A stretch of DNA of 41,742 bases. Source: Bacillota bacterium (GTDB lineage: Bacteria; Bacillota; Sulfobacillia; Sulfobacillales; Sulfobacillaceae). The stretch is from NCBI GenBank assembly GCA_021821465.1, contig JAKACM010000032.1:1-41742 (forward strand), in the 5' to 3' direction. Position numbers and translations under genes: made by a program. Position 1 is the stretch's first letter; the number at the start of each line of letters is the position of its first letter. Of the stretch, positions 17,801-25,070 are shown in pieces. The notes below the pieces were generated by a model. The model had not been told where the DNA came from. It ran no database searches and worked only from the letters and a program-made list of their open reading frames with translations.

Positions 17801-18588
17801 TTTTTAGCCAAGATTCTTTGACTGACCACGTAAGCCACATCTTCGCGCACGATATGCACTTGTAAGAATCTGGCTTGCACATGTTTAATGGCTTGGCTCA
17901 CAAATTGAAAATGGGGATTGCCAAATAGTTTTTCCTGAATGCCGGCCATGAGTCTCAGTCGGGTGGAAGTGGCCAATTCTCCGATTTCCCGCAAGAATCC
18001 CAAATCGAGAACGGTTTCTTGCTCATTGCGGACACGCAGAAAATCCAATAACTCATCAATGACAATGAATAAGCCCTGATCGGGAAAGTGTTCATGATAG
18101 AGGCCCATCATTTCCAAGAAACTCTGTTTGTTGTTTGTAATCCGGTTAATGGGCGGGAAGCGGTAGTCTATTCCTATCTTTTTCAAACCTTTTTCCAATT
18201 CGAGGCAAACGGCATCACGCAAATCGATTTTTACGCCGCCGAGCTCTATGCGGATGACATGAAACTTGCCGGCAATCGCCTCCAAGTCTTTGGCCGAGTT
18301 TTGATTGCCGAGAACACTCAAGGCTTCTCGGTCCTCGGCGATCGTGGAAATGACAGCCATCAAGTGGGATTTGCCGGTGCCGTAATTGCCGACAATCAAT
18401 AACCCCTTATTGTCCTCTATGGAGTCAAACTGTATATGGGGCACGATATGCTCCCGGATTTGCCTTCCCATCCGCTCGGAAATCACGTAACTACTCACAA
18501 GCTCATAAGCTTTTTGTTTTTCATTGGCTTCGTGCATTTTAATGACCGACTCAATCGGTTGAAAATGTATCAGATCCCGGTACTTCAT
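14887..18588 (-). CDS. brxC: BrxC, large AAA+-type ATPase of BREX
   Basis: A 1233-residue P-loop protein, the usual size of BrxC/PglY. The Walker A is GNYGTGKSH (67-75) and the Walker B is LFIVIDELLDF (173-183), both in the N-terminal ORC/AAA+-like module. A long helical body follows, with charged coiled-coil-like stretches around residues 860-1060. Near residue 1,090 a CSHC pair, with a further Cys about 17 residues upstream, suggests a small metal-binding site. BrxC is a core BREX subunit required for phage exclusion and, in several systems, for methylation. The ATG overlaps the brxF stop by 4 nt, and GGAGG lies about 8 nt before the start. Confidence 0.9.
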   Translation of the reverse strand: MKYRDLIHFQPIESVIKMHEANEKQKAYELVSSYVISERMGRQIREHIVPHIQFDSIEDNKGLLIVGNYGTGKSHLMAVISTIAEDREALSVLGNQNSAKDLEAIAGKFHVIRIELGGVKIDLRDAVCLELEKGLKKIGIDYRFPPINRITNNKQSFLEMMGLYHEHFPDQGLFIVIDELLDFLRVRNEQETVLDLGFLREIGELATSTRLRLMAGIQEKLFGNPHFQFVSQAIKHVQARFLQVHIVREDVAYVVSQRILAKNAEQKAWIREYLEPFMPLYQSLPTDIDRFMELFPVHPQFVTTFEQVLLGEKREILRTITDEIRNILDQDIDKKTLSLLSYDSYWDYLDANSSLSSDPSFERLKHRTNLALERVEKGLDQSQYWPLAQRIIHALAISRLTTDNEELPLGLTPQDLRDELCLYMSTPIQDMMFLTTTIISVCKDISRILGHQIILYNEDNDQYYLDMGTMVDYDGIVKEKTAVLSNDVLNRHYFAALARILNLTDEPYVPSAHIWRFDVPWLSHNVERPGYVFFGTPNQRSTAQPPREFYVYFLPPFKDVSYVDEGKDDEVFFVMDLDDGIEETLRFYAAARELARDLDHNSPHHREYTRRSDNSLKVLNEWMTQHFSTHVQVTYQRQRHRLVGIIQNLGFPPDSLIQEVVPKIAGHFLEPAFARQCPGYPAFPGFVTRVTQANIESYALDAIGRLAGKSTPSTSSMFLESLGLMSEGHIRPRLSPYAQWILSLMQEKATPHHLVNRSELMEVQFTRNGVEDVVYTTRYHLEPIMLLAVLTALVYSGDLVIVARNLKYDASRLMEWANLPLEDKRHFSHIERPKDMPLAALIALFELFSLPPVLIQQEKQRDEGIRRMQEKRQMLLEEVLQWEKALSEDLRFGGHPLWSSDEHQKWAGNFRALHDFLDDIGKYNTTGKLLSFPYSAESIRELADTLSQMRTEFVPVLTRFREVASLMHYLDKAGQILPSNDPWQDEAERIQDGVISELKRTDNLSAIKQPLQDLARSYKERYLSLHRQYRLSKAQDDRKNQLTQSQEWQALASLKLLAVVNTEQFDTLQKKLIGVKMCSRLTPSALEHDPICSHCHFKPGEETETAVDLDWFECQSQELLRQWTESLHDSLQDPYCRSSLDYFDSEAKPVIEDFVQTGRLPLPIPHGFVDGIKTVLEGIEAKEVTLSMIKEHLLLKSSALKPQDAKALLSAMIDEVVRGSADPAKVRVVFKLG

Positions 18589-19061
18589 ATTTTGCCTCCA
18601 TTCTTCCGACTCAAATTCACACTGGCAATCGTTTTGTCCAGGAAATAGGAATAATCATCTTGGTTCGGCACGGAATATCGAAAGAGTCCACCATAGACTT
18701 CGCCCGGCCAGATCACCACCAGAGGATGTTGGCGGGCTAGTTCTTGAAAAAAGGGAATGACTTGGATTTTCAAAGAAAAGGCCAATTCAATATGGTCCAA
18801 CACAAAAGGACGAGACGATTCTGCGTGGCGCAAACAGGCCAAAACGTAGGAAACACCGAGATTCGCCGTGTCTTCAGATTTTAGAAGACAGCGTGCCAAT
18901 TCAAGGCTCAAATTAAAATAAACACCCAGTCCCTCTTTGTCCAAGCGTTGAGCAACTCGGGTCTTACCCGAGCCTGTATCGCCGGCAATGATGAGTAAAG
19001 GATGTAATTGACCAGGCAAATCACGCATTTTGTGGGTGATATCGTCCCAAAATTCTATCAT
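18585..19061 (-). CDS. brxF: BrxF, small P-loop ATPase, first gene of the type 3 BREX operon
   Basis: A 158-residue protein with a Walker A motif GDTGSGKT (27-34) and a hydrophobic strand ending FVLDHIELAF that serves as a Walker B-like segment. A small ATPase directly before brxC is the signature that separates type 3 BREX from other types. ATG 19061 follows an AGGGAGA Shine-Dalgarno site. It overlaps brxC by 4 nt. No regulator gene lies beside it; a palindromic candidate operator is about 85 bp upstream of the start. Confidence 0.85.
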   Translation of the reverse strand: MIEFWDDITHKMRDLPGQLHPLLIIAGDTGSGKTRVAQRLDKEGLGVYFNLSLELARCLLKSEDTANLGVSYVLACLRHAESSRPFVLDHIELAFSLKIQVIPFFQELARQHPLVVIWPGEVYGGLFRYSVPNQDDYSYFLDKTIASVNLSRKNGGKI

Positions 19062-19143
19062 ATTCTCCCTATCATTCCGTGAATAATCGCGATCTCATAC
19101 AACTTATGAATATATTGGGGTAAACTCCCAAAAAACCTTTGAA

Positions 19144-19166
19144 CGTTACGTGTTACATTGTAACGG
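19144..19166. promoter_or_regulatory. Candidate operator upstream of the BREX operon
   Basis: Two overlapping inverted repeats share one right arm: GTTACA-T-TGTAAC at 19152-19164, and CGTTAC (19144-19149) with GTAACG (19161-19166). The site lies 83-105 bp before the brxF ATG, where a promoter-proximal regulator would bind. A weak minus-strand promoter (TTGGGA, 17 nt, CATAAG) can be read between the site and the gene, with four of six matches in each box. Confidence 0.4.
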
Positions 19167-19287
19167 ATTGGTAGCTCTTGTGTAGGCAGGATCAGATCTC
19201 GGTGTGACGGAATTCGCCTAAAATCCGTTGCTCTCTTCGCTCTTTTTGGAAATCTTGTGCCGAGGACTTTCGTCCCATGCCGAGTGC

Positions 19288-19473
19288 TTAGCCTGTTTTG
19301 CGTATTTGGACAGTATCATTCAAAGGATGCGACTGAATTGCACCTAAGCTTAAGCCCTCCGTCTGTGCCCGACCAGAGAGTCGGCCTTGATTGAAGATGT
19401 CGATCAGAGCCCTTAAAGCAGCCCGGATGTCATTTCGTGATGTTCAAAACAGTGTTCTCTGAATCCGAAGTTC
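19288..19473 (-). pseudogene. Unidentified protein remnant upstream of brxF
   Basis: A minus-strand frame reads ELRIQRTLF, a stop, then about 50 protein-like residues including DIRAALRALIDIFNQGRLSG and a tail ending IRKTG before TAA at 19288-19290. The composition looks like genuine coding sequence, but there is an internal stop, no ribosome binding site, and no family I can name. It fills most of the gap between the BREX operon and the secreted-peptide gene. Confidence 0.3.
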
Positions 19474-19523
19474 CTTTTTTGTCCGCGACAGTGAAAATAT
19501 GGCAAAATTATTATTTACAGATA

Positions 19524-19552
19524 ATGACAAAACAAATATGTAATTGTATAAT
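19524..19552 (+). promoter_or_regulatory. Sigma-A-type promoter of the small secreted protein gene
   Basis: ATGACA (19524-19529, five of six matches to TTGACA) is separated by exactly 17 nt from a perfect TATAAT (19547-19552) in an AT-rich context. The predicted start near 19559 leaves a leader of about 135 nt before the ATG at 19694. That leader contains nested complementary segments: ACATCG 19562-19567 with CGATGT 19621-19626, and TAGGC 19580-19584 with GCCTA 19614-19618. Confidence 0.65.
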
Positions 19553-19693
19553 TATGCCAGCACATCGGTCATAGTCATATAGGCGTAACTTGGGAAGGGA
19601 AAATAGTGTACAAGCCTAGGCGATGTCCCGAGGACAACAGAATCAACCCCCGCGCAATAGGAAGACACTTTGCGACAGAAAGGAGCTTGTACA

Positions 19694-19876
19694 ATGCAAC
19701 GATTCATATCGAAAAGTGGCATTCTTGGATTGTTAACGAGTTTATTCTTTCTGCCTTTGGTGATAAACGGCTCATCCATTCCGTCTCACCCGAACCGGAT
19801 ATCACTGTTGAGTCCAATATCTGGGTCTTCCTCTCTCCAATCACAAGGATCGAGCACGTCGCCTCCCTTTGAATAA
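19694..19876 (+). CDS. Small secreted peptide with signal sequence
   Basis: A 60-residue product starting at ATG 19694, with AAAGGAG about 9 nt upstream, one of the better ribosome binding sites in the window. Residues 1-27 form a classic signal peptide: a basic start (MQRFISK), a hydrophobic core (ILGLLTSLFFLPLVI) and a small-residue exit (NGSS). The remaining ~33 residues are rich in Ser, Pro and Gln (for example SGSSSLQSQGSSTSPPFE) with no cysteines. I do not recognise a family; a cell-surface or secreted peptide is inferred from composition only. It has its own good promoter and a long leader, which argues that it is expressed. Confidence 0.5.
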   Translation: MQRFISKSGILGLLTSLFFLPLVINGSSIPSHPNRISLLSPISGSSSLQSQGSSTSPPFE

Positions 19877-20572
19877 CAGACAGATCAAAGGCATGGGCTG
19901 GCCAAGGATTGTTCATGAAGGCGGGGTCGTCCGCGATTTGTCCTGTATGTCTCGAATTTGTCAAGATGTATCACGTGGTCTCCGGAAAATCTTTGATGGC
20001 TCAGTCCATTTCTCCCGATACTGCAGGCCGTTCCGAAATCGTTATGATATCGGGCCATGCGTAAAGAGGGTACAACTCTTTGGCTTATCCTGGGATTTCG
20101 GGGGTAAAGCATAGCTGTTGAGGCTTTCTATGCCGACGTCTGTCACTCTAATTCCTTGGTCCTGACGCAAGGAATAGTGGAAAACCCATGCGCCTGGCGT
20201 CTCCAATCCTGCAAGGAGGTGTGTTGCGTCCCCGAGCCCTCAAAGGGTTCGGGGATTATTGCCTTTACCAGACCAGTGCCAAGGGATTGGCGCAACTCTC
20301 TGCAAGGATCTGATTACGCGATTGTCAGCATACTCTCACACTAGGCCCTTACCATTTGCCGTGACCTTGCATCTTCCTGAACAATTATGCGAGTTGACCA
20401 GGATTAGAACGAGAACCCAAATTCGTAGGGGTTTTTGCTTGTTCAGGTGCCGTTAAATTCTTCAAGTCCTCTGATATGGAGAATTCTCCTCCCTGTAAGG
20501 TGGGTAAACTGAGTTCTTTGGAGATGTATGCAATTGCGATCGAAAAGGGGATCATAAAGGGATTAAAGGGGT
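19877..20572. other. Intergenic stretch with a hairpin, no recognised gene
   Basis: Several short open frames exist on both strands, but none has a ribosome binding site plus family resemblance. The only clear structure is an 11-bp hairpin at 20230-20254 (CCCCGAGCCCT, loop CAA, AGGGTTCGGGG, one G-T pair). It is followed by ATTATTGCCTTT and could terminate transcription coming from the secreted-peptide gene. Confidence 0.4.
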
Positions 20573-20586
20573 CCTATAGTTATAGG
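20573..20586. promoter_or_regulatory. Short perfect palindrome CCTATA-GT-TATAGG
   Basis: A 14-bp inverted repeat 27 bp before the CRP/FNR-type box and about 210 bp before the membrane protein gene. It may be a second operator in the same control region; no regulator family can be assigned. Confidence 0.3.
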
Positions 20587-20612
20587 TCAAACAGTCCTCG
20601 AAAATCGCTCCA

Positions 20613-20628
20613 TGTGACCGTAATCACA
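20613..20628. promoter_or_regulatory. CRP/FNR-family binding site
   Basis: TGTGACCGTAATCACA is a perfect TGTGA-N6-TCACA palindrome, the consensus for CRP-type members of the CRP/FNR family. It lies 169-184 bp upstream of the GTG start at 20797. A TACACT hexamer at 20644-20649 could serve as the -10 box, placing the site near -36, close to a class II activator position. Control by carbon, redox or oxygen status is therefore plausible for the downstream gene. Confidence 0.6.
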
Positions 20629-20796
20629 AAGTTTTTTTGAACTTACACTGCAGGTGAGGGAGCTTACATTCCAACATAACAAAACACTCATGCGCCTTCA
20701 CGTTGGGCTTAGGATCCTTGCGAGAATATAGTCTGGATTTCGGCCAATTATCAGGAACTTTCTGAATTCCCTTGTTTTAGAAAGGAGTTGAGCACC

Positions 20797-22257
20797 GTGT
20801 CGACACGACATATTTCTCCGAAACTTCCATCAGTTGTTTCATCTTCTCATCCTTTGTGGGGCTGGTGGACTAATCGCCGGGCTTTGTTGTTTCTCATGGC
20901 CTGGTTAGCTCTTTATGCCGCCCTAAGTCTCTATGTGGCGATTCCATACTTCAATGAGCGGTCCGCCAGTCAAGATATCATCTGGCGAAACGTCATGTTC
21001 CTGCACGGTTTTCTGATCGGGCTCGTCGGTGTGCTGGCTTTGATGACCGTTGAAATCTTCGAATGTTGCTCATCGCACGTTAAGACATGGATTGTGGGAG
21101 GAGCCTTGATCGCGACGGTTTTGGCAAGTGCCGGCGGATTATTTGACCATAATCCCTCGAACGCTTTTGCTCTGTGGACCCAGATCGCAGGATTTTTTGC
21201 TCTGGACGAAATGCTTATAGTCCTCATATGGGGATTTTGGATCGATTATCATCTGAACAGACCCCCGTCACGCACACTGCCGTTTTGGGTAGCATGGCTG
21301 GGAAGTTTCTCGATGCTGCTAGCCGCTCTCATGGGGCATTTGGCAGGCTGGCTGCTGGAGTTTCCTCGCTTACCTTGGGGTTGGCCTCAGGACTACGCGC
21401 ATTGGGCGGGGATGAATCTCAGTACCTGGACCGGATATCTTGTTACCTCGCATTCCCATGAAATGGTGGTAGCGGTCATCGGAACTTTAGTGGCTGCTCT
21501 GGTCTGGCAATGGGGTTATGGTGCTCTCAAACCTGCCACCCGCACCTTAGCCCGGGTAGGGTTGGTTATGATGGCGTTTGGCATTGTAGCCATGACCATC
21601 ATTTATGTGGCAGGCGGATTTACGACCCTTCAACCCCCGACATTATTTACGTTTGGGCCCGGAGGCGTCAACGGCATTGCCGGTGACGATCTGGTTACTG
21701 GGATATTCGTAATGTTAGGCGGTCTGATCACTCTTTCCGCTTTACTCTTTCAACATGCTCAAGATGGGTCCCGCCGTCTCTTGCATTGGGCCCAAATCTG
21801 GGCTTACAGTGTGACCATTGTGACCGTAGTCGTTGCGGGATATGCTATTGAGCTCAATGAGCAATATTTTGGGGCTGGCAATCCCAAAGCACCGGGAGCG
21901 CAAGCCGATTCGATCTTTACATTCTGGCATCAGGATTTTGCGTTCTTCATGATCCCTGCCATTATTTTGGTATTGGTCATTGCCGAACGCTATCTGCCCC
22001 GTTCTCAAGACCGGAATTTCTTAGGGCGTGGGCTAATCGTGGGAACTACTCTGGCATTCTTGGGCGGTCTCTTATATGTATTTGTCGACCCCCATCTCTA
22101 CGGGATAGGATTTTATGTGGCGGCTCTCGGATTTCTGGTGATTGCATACATGGTAGCCCGCACCTGGTGGAGATTGCTTACACAGCCAGTCCAGTCTGCG
22201 AATGCGGTAGGCAAGCCTGTAGCCACCGATGCTCCCACGAGAGGAGTCAATGGTTAA
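20797..22257 (+). CDS. Polytopic membrane protein with conserved-looking intramembrane histidines
   Basis: A protein of 486 residues with about 12 hydrophobic segments. GTG 20797 is chosen because AAAGGAG ends 9 nt before it; an upstream in-frame TTG (20788) touches that site. Several histidines sit in or at the edge of membrane helices (numbering from TTG 20788): H73 in FLHGF, H184 in MGHLAGW, H222 and H224 in SHSHEM, H381 in FWHQDF. This recalls haem- or metal-binding membrane proteins such as haem-copper oxidase subunit I, but the standard six-histidine and Tyr pattern is not clear to me and no partner subunit is next to it. I therefore do not assign an enzyme. An upstream CRP/FNR-type box and a strong terminator downstream make it a single-gene unit. 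Confidence 0.75.
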   Translation: MSTRHISPKLPSVVSSSHPLWGWWTNRRALLFLMAWLALYAALSLYVAIPYFNERSASQDIIWRNVMFLHGFLIGLVGVLALMTVEIFECCSSHVKTWIVGGALIATVLASAGGLFDHNPSNAFALWTQIAGFFALDEMLIVLIWGFWIDYHLNRPPSRTLPFWVAWLGSFSMLLAALMGHLAGWLLEFPRLPWGWPQDYAHWAGMNLSTWTGYLVTSHSHEMVVAVIGTLVAALVWQWGYGALKPATRTLARVGLVMMAFGIVAMTIIYVAGGFTTLQPPTLFTFGPGGVNGIAGDDLVTGIFVMLGGLITLSALLFQHAQDGSRRLLHWAQIWAYSVTIVTVVVAGYAIELNEQYFGAGNPKAPGAQADSIFTFWHQDFAFFMIPAIILVLVIAERYLPRSQDRNFLGRGLIVGTTLAFLGGLLYVFVDPHLYGIGFYVAALGFLVIAYMVARTWWRLLTQPVQSANAVGKPVATDAPTRGVNG

Positions 22258-22288
22258 CTGCTCAGCAGAGAAATCGGATCACAAGGGT

Positions 22289-22349
22289 ATGGCGCGAGGG
22301 CAATCGCAAAAATTCCTGAAAAGGGACACTTGCATTGCCTTCGCGCCAT
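22289..22349 (+). terminator. Terminator after the membrane protein gene
   Basis: A 16-bp stem (22289-22304 with 22334-22349; ATGGCGCGAGGGCAAT against ATTGCCTTCGCGCCAT, one G-T pair) encloses a 29-nt loop and is followed by TATTTCCTTG. It begins 32 nt after the stop codon. The near-symmetry could serve either strand, but only the plus strand has a gene ending here. Confidence 0.65.
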
Positions 22350-22431
22350 TATTTCCTTGATATAGCCAGGCAGAACCTTTCTATCGCGCCCTATTGCTTC
22401 TCTCATCCTATTCTTCCCCGCGTGGGGCTTC

Positions 22432-22635
22432 ATGTTTGAGTTAAGATTCCGATGGTTTGAACCTACTGCCGATGTTGAATTCATGGGCGTGATAGACAAA
22501 GGGGGCAATAAACCGGTTGTGTCGAATCCTGCTGCCGGAAAACTGCCCTACACACCTATTGATGAGCCCAAAGAATATGATCTAACGCACTTTTTGGTGA
22601 AAAAATGGTACTTATCCATTAAACTTAAACCCTGA
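22432..22635 (+). CDS. Hypothetical short open frame, possible gene remnant
   Basis: Sixty-seven codons that read like real protein, with RWFEPTADVEFMGVID and PAAGKLPYTPIDEPKEYDL, but without a Shine-Dalgarno site before ATG 22432. The frame remains open a little further upstream through hydrophobic residues, so this is probably the tail of a decayed membrane protein gene. I do not recognise the family. The following ~340 nt up to the dehydrogenase gene show no further gene. Confidence 0.25.
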   Translation: MFELRFRWFEPTADVEFMGVIDKGGNKPVVSNPAAGKLPYTPIDEPKEYDLTHFLVKKWYLSIKLKP

Positions 22636-22977
22636 TTAGAGTAGATGCATACGATGGATGCTCTGTGAAGGTTGCGCTTTTTTGATTTCACTAATCCCTT
22701 TCCCCACATGTCAATCACTACCGCGTGGTGAGAATCCTAAACTTTCCCAATCACACCATGAGCTTGGTCAACTAGCGGTCCATTTGCGATAAACTTCCGT
22801 TAACTCAACTTGGAGCATTCACAATATCCGGACGCCCGAATGAAATTTTACCGTCATGGCGGCCCAGACTCAACCCATCACCGGTGCGTTGCCACGGCAT
22901 CTGGGAATGCCTATGATGGGGCACGGGGGCAGATAGATGTACCCGGGAGAATCGCATATACGAGGAGGAGGCAGGAG

Positions 22978-23728
22978 ATGGATTTTTCCGGAAAAGTGGC
23001 TGTGGTTACCGGAAGGCAGCAGAGGGATCGGGCGTGCGACGTCCATTATGCTGGCGCAGTCCGGTGCTCGCGTAGCCGTCAATTTTACCCATAACGGCCC
23101 GGCTCTTTGCCATGTGGTTTCATCCATTCGTGAAGCCGGGGGCGAGGCCTTGGAGATGCAAGCCGATGTACGCAATCCGGATGACGTGCGGCAGTTAGTA
23201 GAAGCGGTTGTTGATCGTTGGGGCCGTTTAGATATCCTGGTGAACAATGCCGGCATGAGCATTGCGATGAAGCCGATTGCGGACATGACATGGGACGAGT
23301 TTGCCCAAAAGCTGAACGATGAAATGAAGGCGGCTTTTGTCTTGACTCAAGCGGCTACGGGCGTAATGAAGACCCAAAAATATGGGCGCTTGCTCTATGT
23401 CGCCAGCGGACTGGCGAAACACCCGGCCCCCAAGATGGCCGCGCATGGCAGCGCCAAGGCGGCTTTAGTGCAATTTGCACGTTATGTCGCCCAAGAGTAT
23501 GGGCCTTATGGGATCACCGCCAACGTCATTTCGCCGGGTTTGGTCCGCACCGAGGCTACCGCCTTTCAGCCTCGAGAGCATCTGGCCCATGTAGCGTCGA
23601 TGACTCCGTTGGGACACGTAGCGGAGCCTGGGGATGTGGCTCGAGCCATTGTGATGCTGCTTGGCGATCATGCCAGTTTTCTGACGGGAGTCTGTGTGCC
23701 GGTCAATGGAGGCATGGCGATGGATTGA
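22978..23728 (+). pseudogene. Short-chain dehydrogenase/reductase, frameshifted and lacking the catalytic tyrosine
   Basis: A FabG-like SDR of about 250 residues. ATG 22978 follows a strong GAGGAGG site and starts MDFSGKVAVVTG. One extra A at 23013-23014 then shifts the frame inside the TGxxxGxG nucleotide-binding motif, and GSRGIGRAT continues in the next frame. After that the protein is complete, with NNAG, the catalytic-Ser region LLYVASG, and the C-terminal PVNGGMAMD. At the YxxxK motif the residues are HGSAK, so the catalytic Tyr is replaced by His (CAT where TAT would give Tyr). The frameshift plus loss of Tyr argues for a dead gene. It converges on the ger operon. Substrate unknown. 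Confidence 0.75.
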
Positions 23729-23900
23729 GAACAGCGGCGGAATGATATTTTGATGGTTCTTTGTGAGAAAGAAGTCAGGGTGAATTGGGAAATGAGAGGG
23801 CACCATAGTACAGCCCTTGTTGGCCAAAAAAAGGGTTCTTTTGCGGATTTTTGAGCGTGATTCTTGGGACACTCCCTATTTCCTGCCCAAGTCTTCACCC

Positions 23901-25070
23901 TTAAGGCATAATTGGCATCCAGCCCAAAAAATGACGATAGCTCCGACTAAAGAAAGTTTTGGCCAGCGCTGCGGGCATTCCCCAATGGACCCATTCCCGG
24001 TGTCCCCCGTATAAGATGTCGCTGAGCGTGAATAAACCGCATCCATACCCCGTCCAAATCACATGGAGTATATAAGGAGTGAAGGGTTGAGACGGTTTAT
24101 TATGCATCGAAGCCCAAAAAGCATGAACCGCGACTTTTGCCTGTATCATGGCAATGTGGCCGACTTTTGGCAAGGCCAAGGCATTAATATCGCCCACGGC
24201 ATAAATATTGGGCCACTTCTCATGACGGCAATATTGATCCGTGGGTATCCATCCCCAACCGTCATCTAATCCGCTTAGCCGAGCGAGTTCGGATCCGTAA
24301 TAAGGGGGTATCCAGATCATCTGCTCCGCCTTTATCACCCGGTGCGGAAAAAGAGTCACCTTTGAGGCCTCCACCTTATTAATGCAAGCTCCCGTAATGA
24401 GACGAATCTGGCGTTGATCCAATTGGCGGGTGAGGATGGCCTGGCTTTTTGGTCCTAAAGATTCACCGGGAACGGAAGCGGGAGTGAGAACTGTAATGGG
24501 ACGTTCTTCACGCCGATGATGTTTTCTTAACCATGCATCCACAAGAAAAGCTACTTCCAATGCCGGGAGATCCAAAGAAGTTTGCAGACGAAGAGGTTTG
24601 CCCGAACTATATAGGGATCCCACTCCGATGACTATAGGTCCTTGAGCCCTGGACAGAAGATATCCGCTCTCCCGCGCCAAATAGTCTTCACACACCCCCC
24701 CATGATGGGGAGCTAATCCCTCGATCAAATCCCAGCGGGGATCGGCTCCGGTAGCCACGAAGAGCGTATCATAGGGGAGGGGAGGATGAGTGGCCAGACG
24801 GATTGTCTGGTTATGAGGCTCAATTTGATATACCGTATCTCGTATAAATCGGAAGCCTGCCTGGCTGTAGCGGCGGGCCATGGGAATGTGCCAGTTGTCG
24901 GCCTGAATCGGATGCCCTGCCGCCACGTGAACCAAAGCGGGGCGGTATGTCATTACGGCCCATTGATCCACGATGGTGATCTGGATTTCCTGAGCATCGA
25001 ATAGCTTATGAAGCCAATAGGCTGAAGCCGATCCACCAAATCGCGATCCCAGTATGACCACATTATGCAC
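23901..25070 (-). CDS. FAD-dependent pyridine nucleotide-disulfide family oxidoreductase, SQR/NDH-2-like
   Basis: A 389-residue flavoprotein, last of the five-gene ger operon. The N-terminal FAD motif is VVILGSRFGG, a substrate-domain VATGADPRW follows, and the second FAD motif NIYAVGDINAL lies near residue 290. The C-terminal ~20 residues are aromatic and amphipathic, as in monotopic NDH-2 and sulfide:quinone oxidoreductases. Cys127 and Cys344 align roughly with two of the three SQR cysteines, but the third (the GASC position) is GSLYSSG, without Cys, so sulfide oxidation is doubtful. GTG 25070 is preferred: AGGGGAG lies 8 nt before it and it overlaps the previous stop by 8 nt. The substrate cannot be told from the sequence; quinone reduction at the membrane is a reasonable guess. 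Confidence 0.75.
   Translation of the reverse strand: MHNVVILGSRFGGSASAYWLHKLFDAQEIQITIVDQWAVMTYRPALVHVAAGHPIQADNWHIPMARRYSQAGFRFIRDTVYQIEPHNQTIRLATHPPLPYDTLFVATGADPRWDLIEGLAPHHGGVCEDYLARESGYLLSRAQGPIVIGVGSLYSSGKPLRLQTSLDLPALEVAFLVDAWLRKHHRREERPITVLTPASVPGESLGPKSQAILTRQLDQRQIRLITGACINKVEASKVTLFPHRVIKAEQMIWIPPYYGSELARLSGLDDGWGWIPTDQYCRHEKWPNIYAVGDINALALPKVGHIAMIQAKVAVHAFWASMHNKPSQPFTPYILHVIWTGYGCGLFTLSDILYGGHREWVHWGMPAALAKTFFSRSYRHFLGWMPIMP

Noticed and set aside
19553..19693. A known riboswitch class in the leader of the secreted-peptide gene.
   Set aside because: Nested pairings are possible, but no consensus of a known class (for example c-di-GMP, SAM, guanidine, fluoride) could be matched.
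20797..22257. Firm call of a haem-copper oxidase or nitric oxide reductase catalytic subunit.
   Set aside because: The standard histidine pattern of subunit I is not recognisable and no partner subunit is adjacent, so only a membrane protein is reported.
22937..23728. Reading the SDR as an intact 263-residue protein from ATG 22937.
   Set aside because: Its first ~25 residues are nonsense for the family, while the other frame has a strong ribosome binding site and the true SDR N-terminus; a frameshifted gene fits better.
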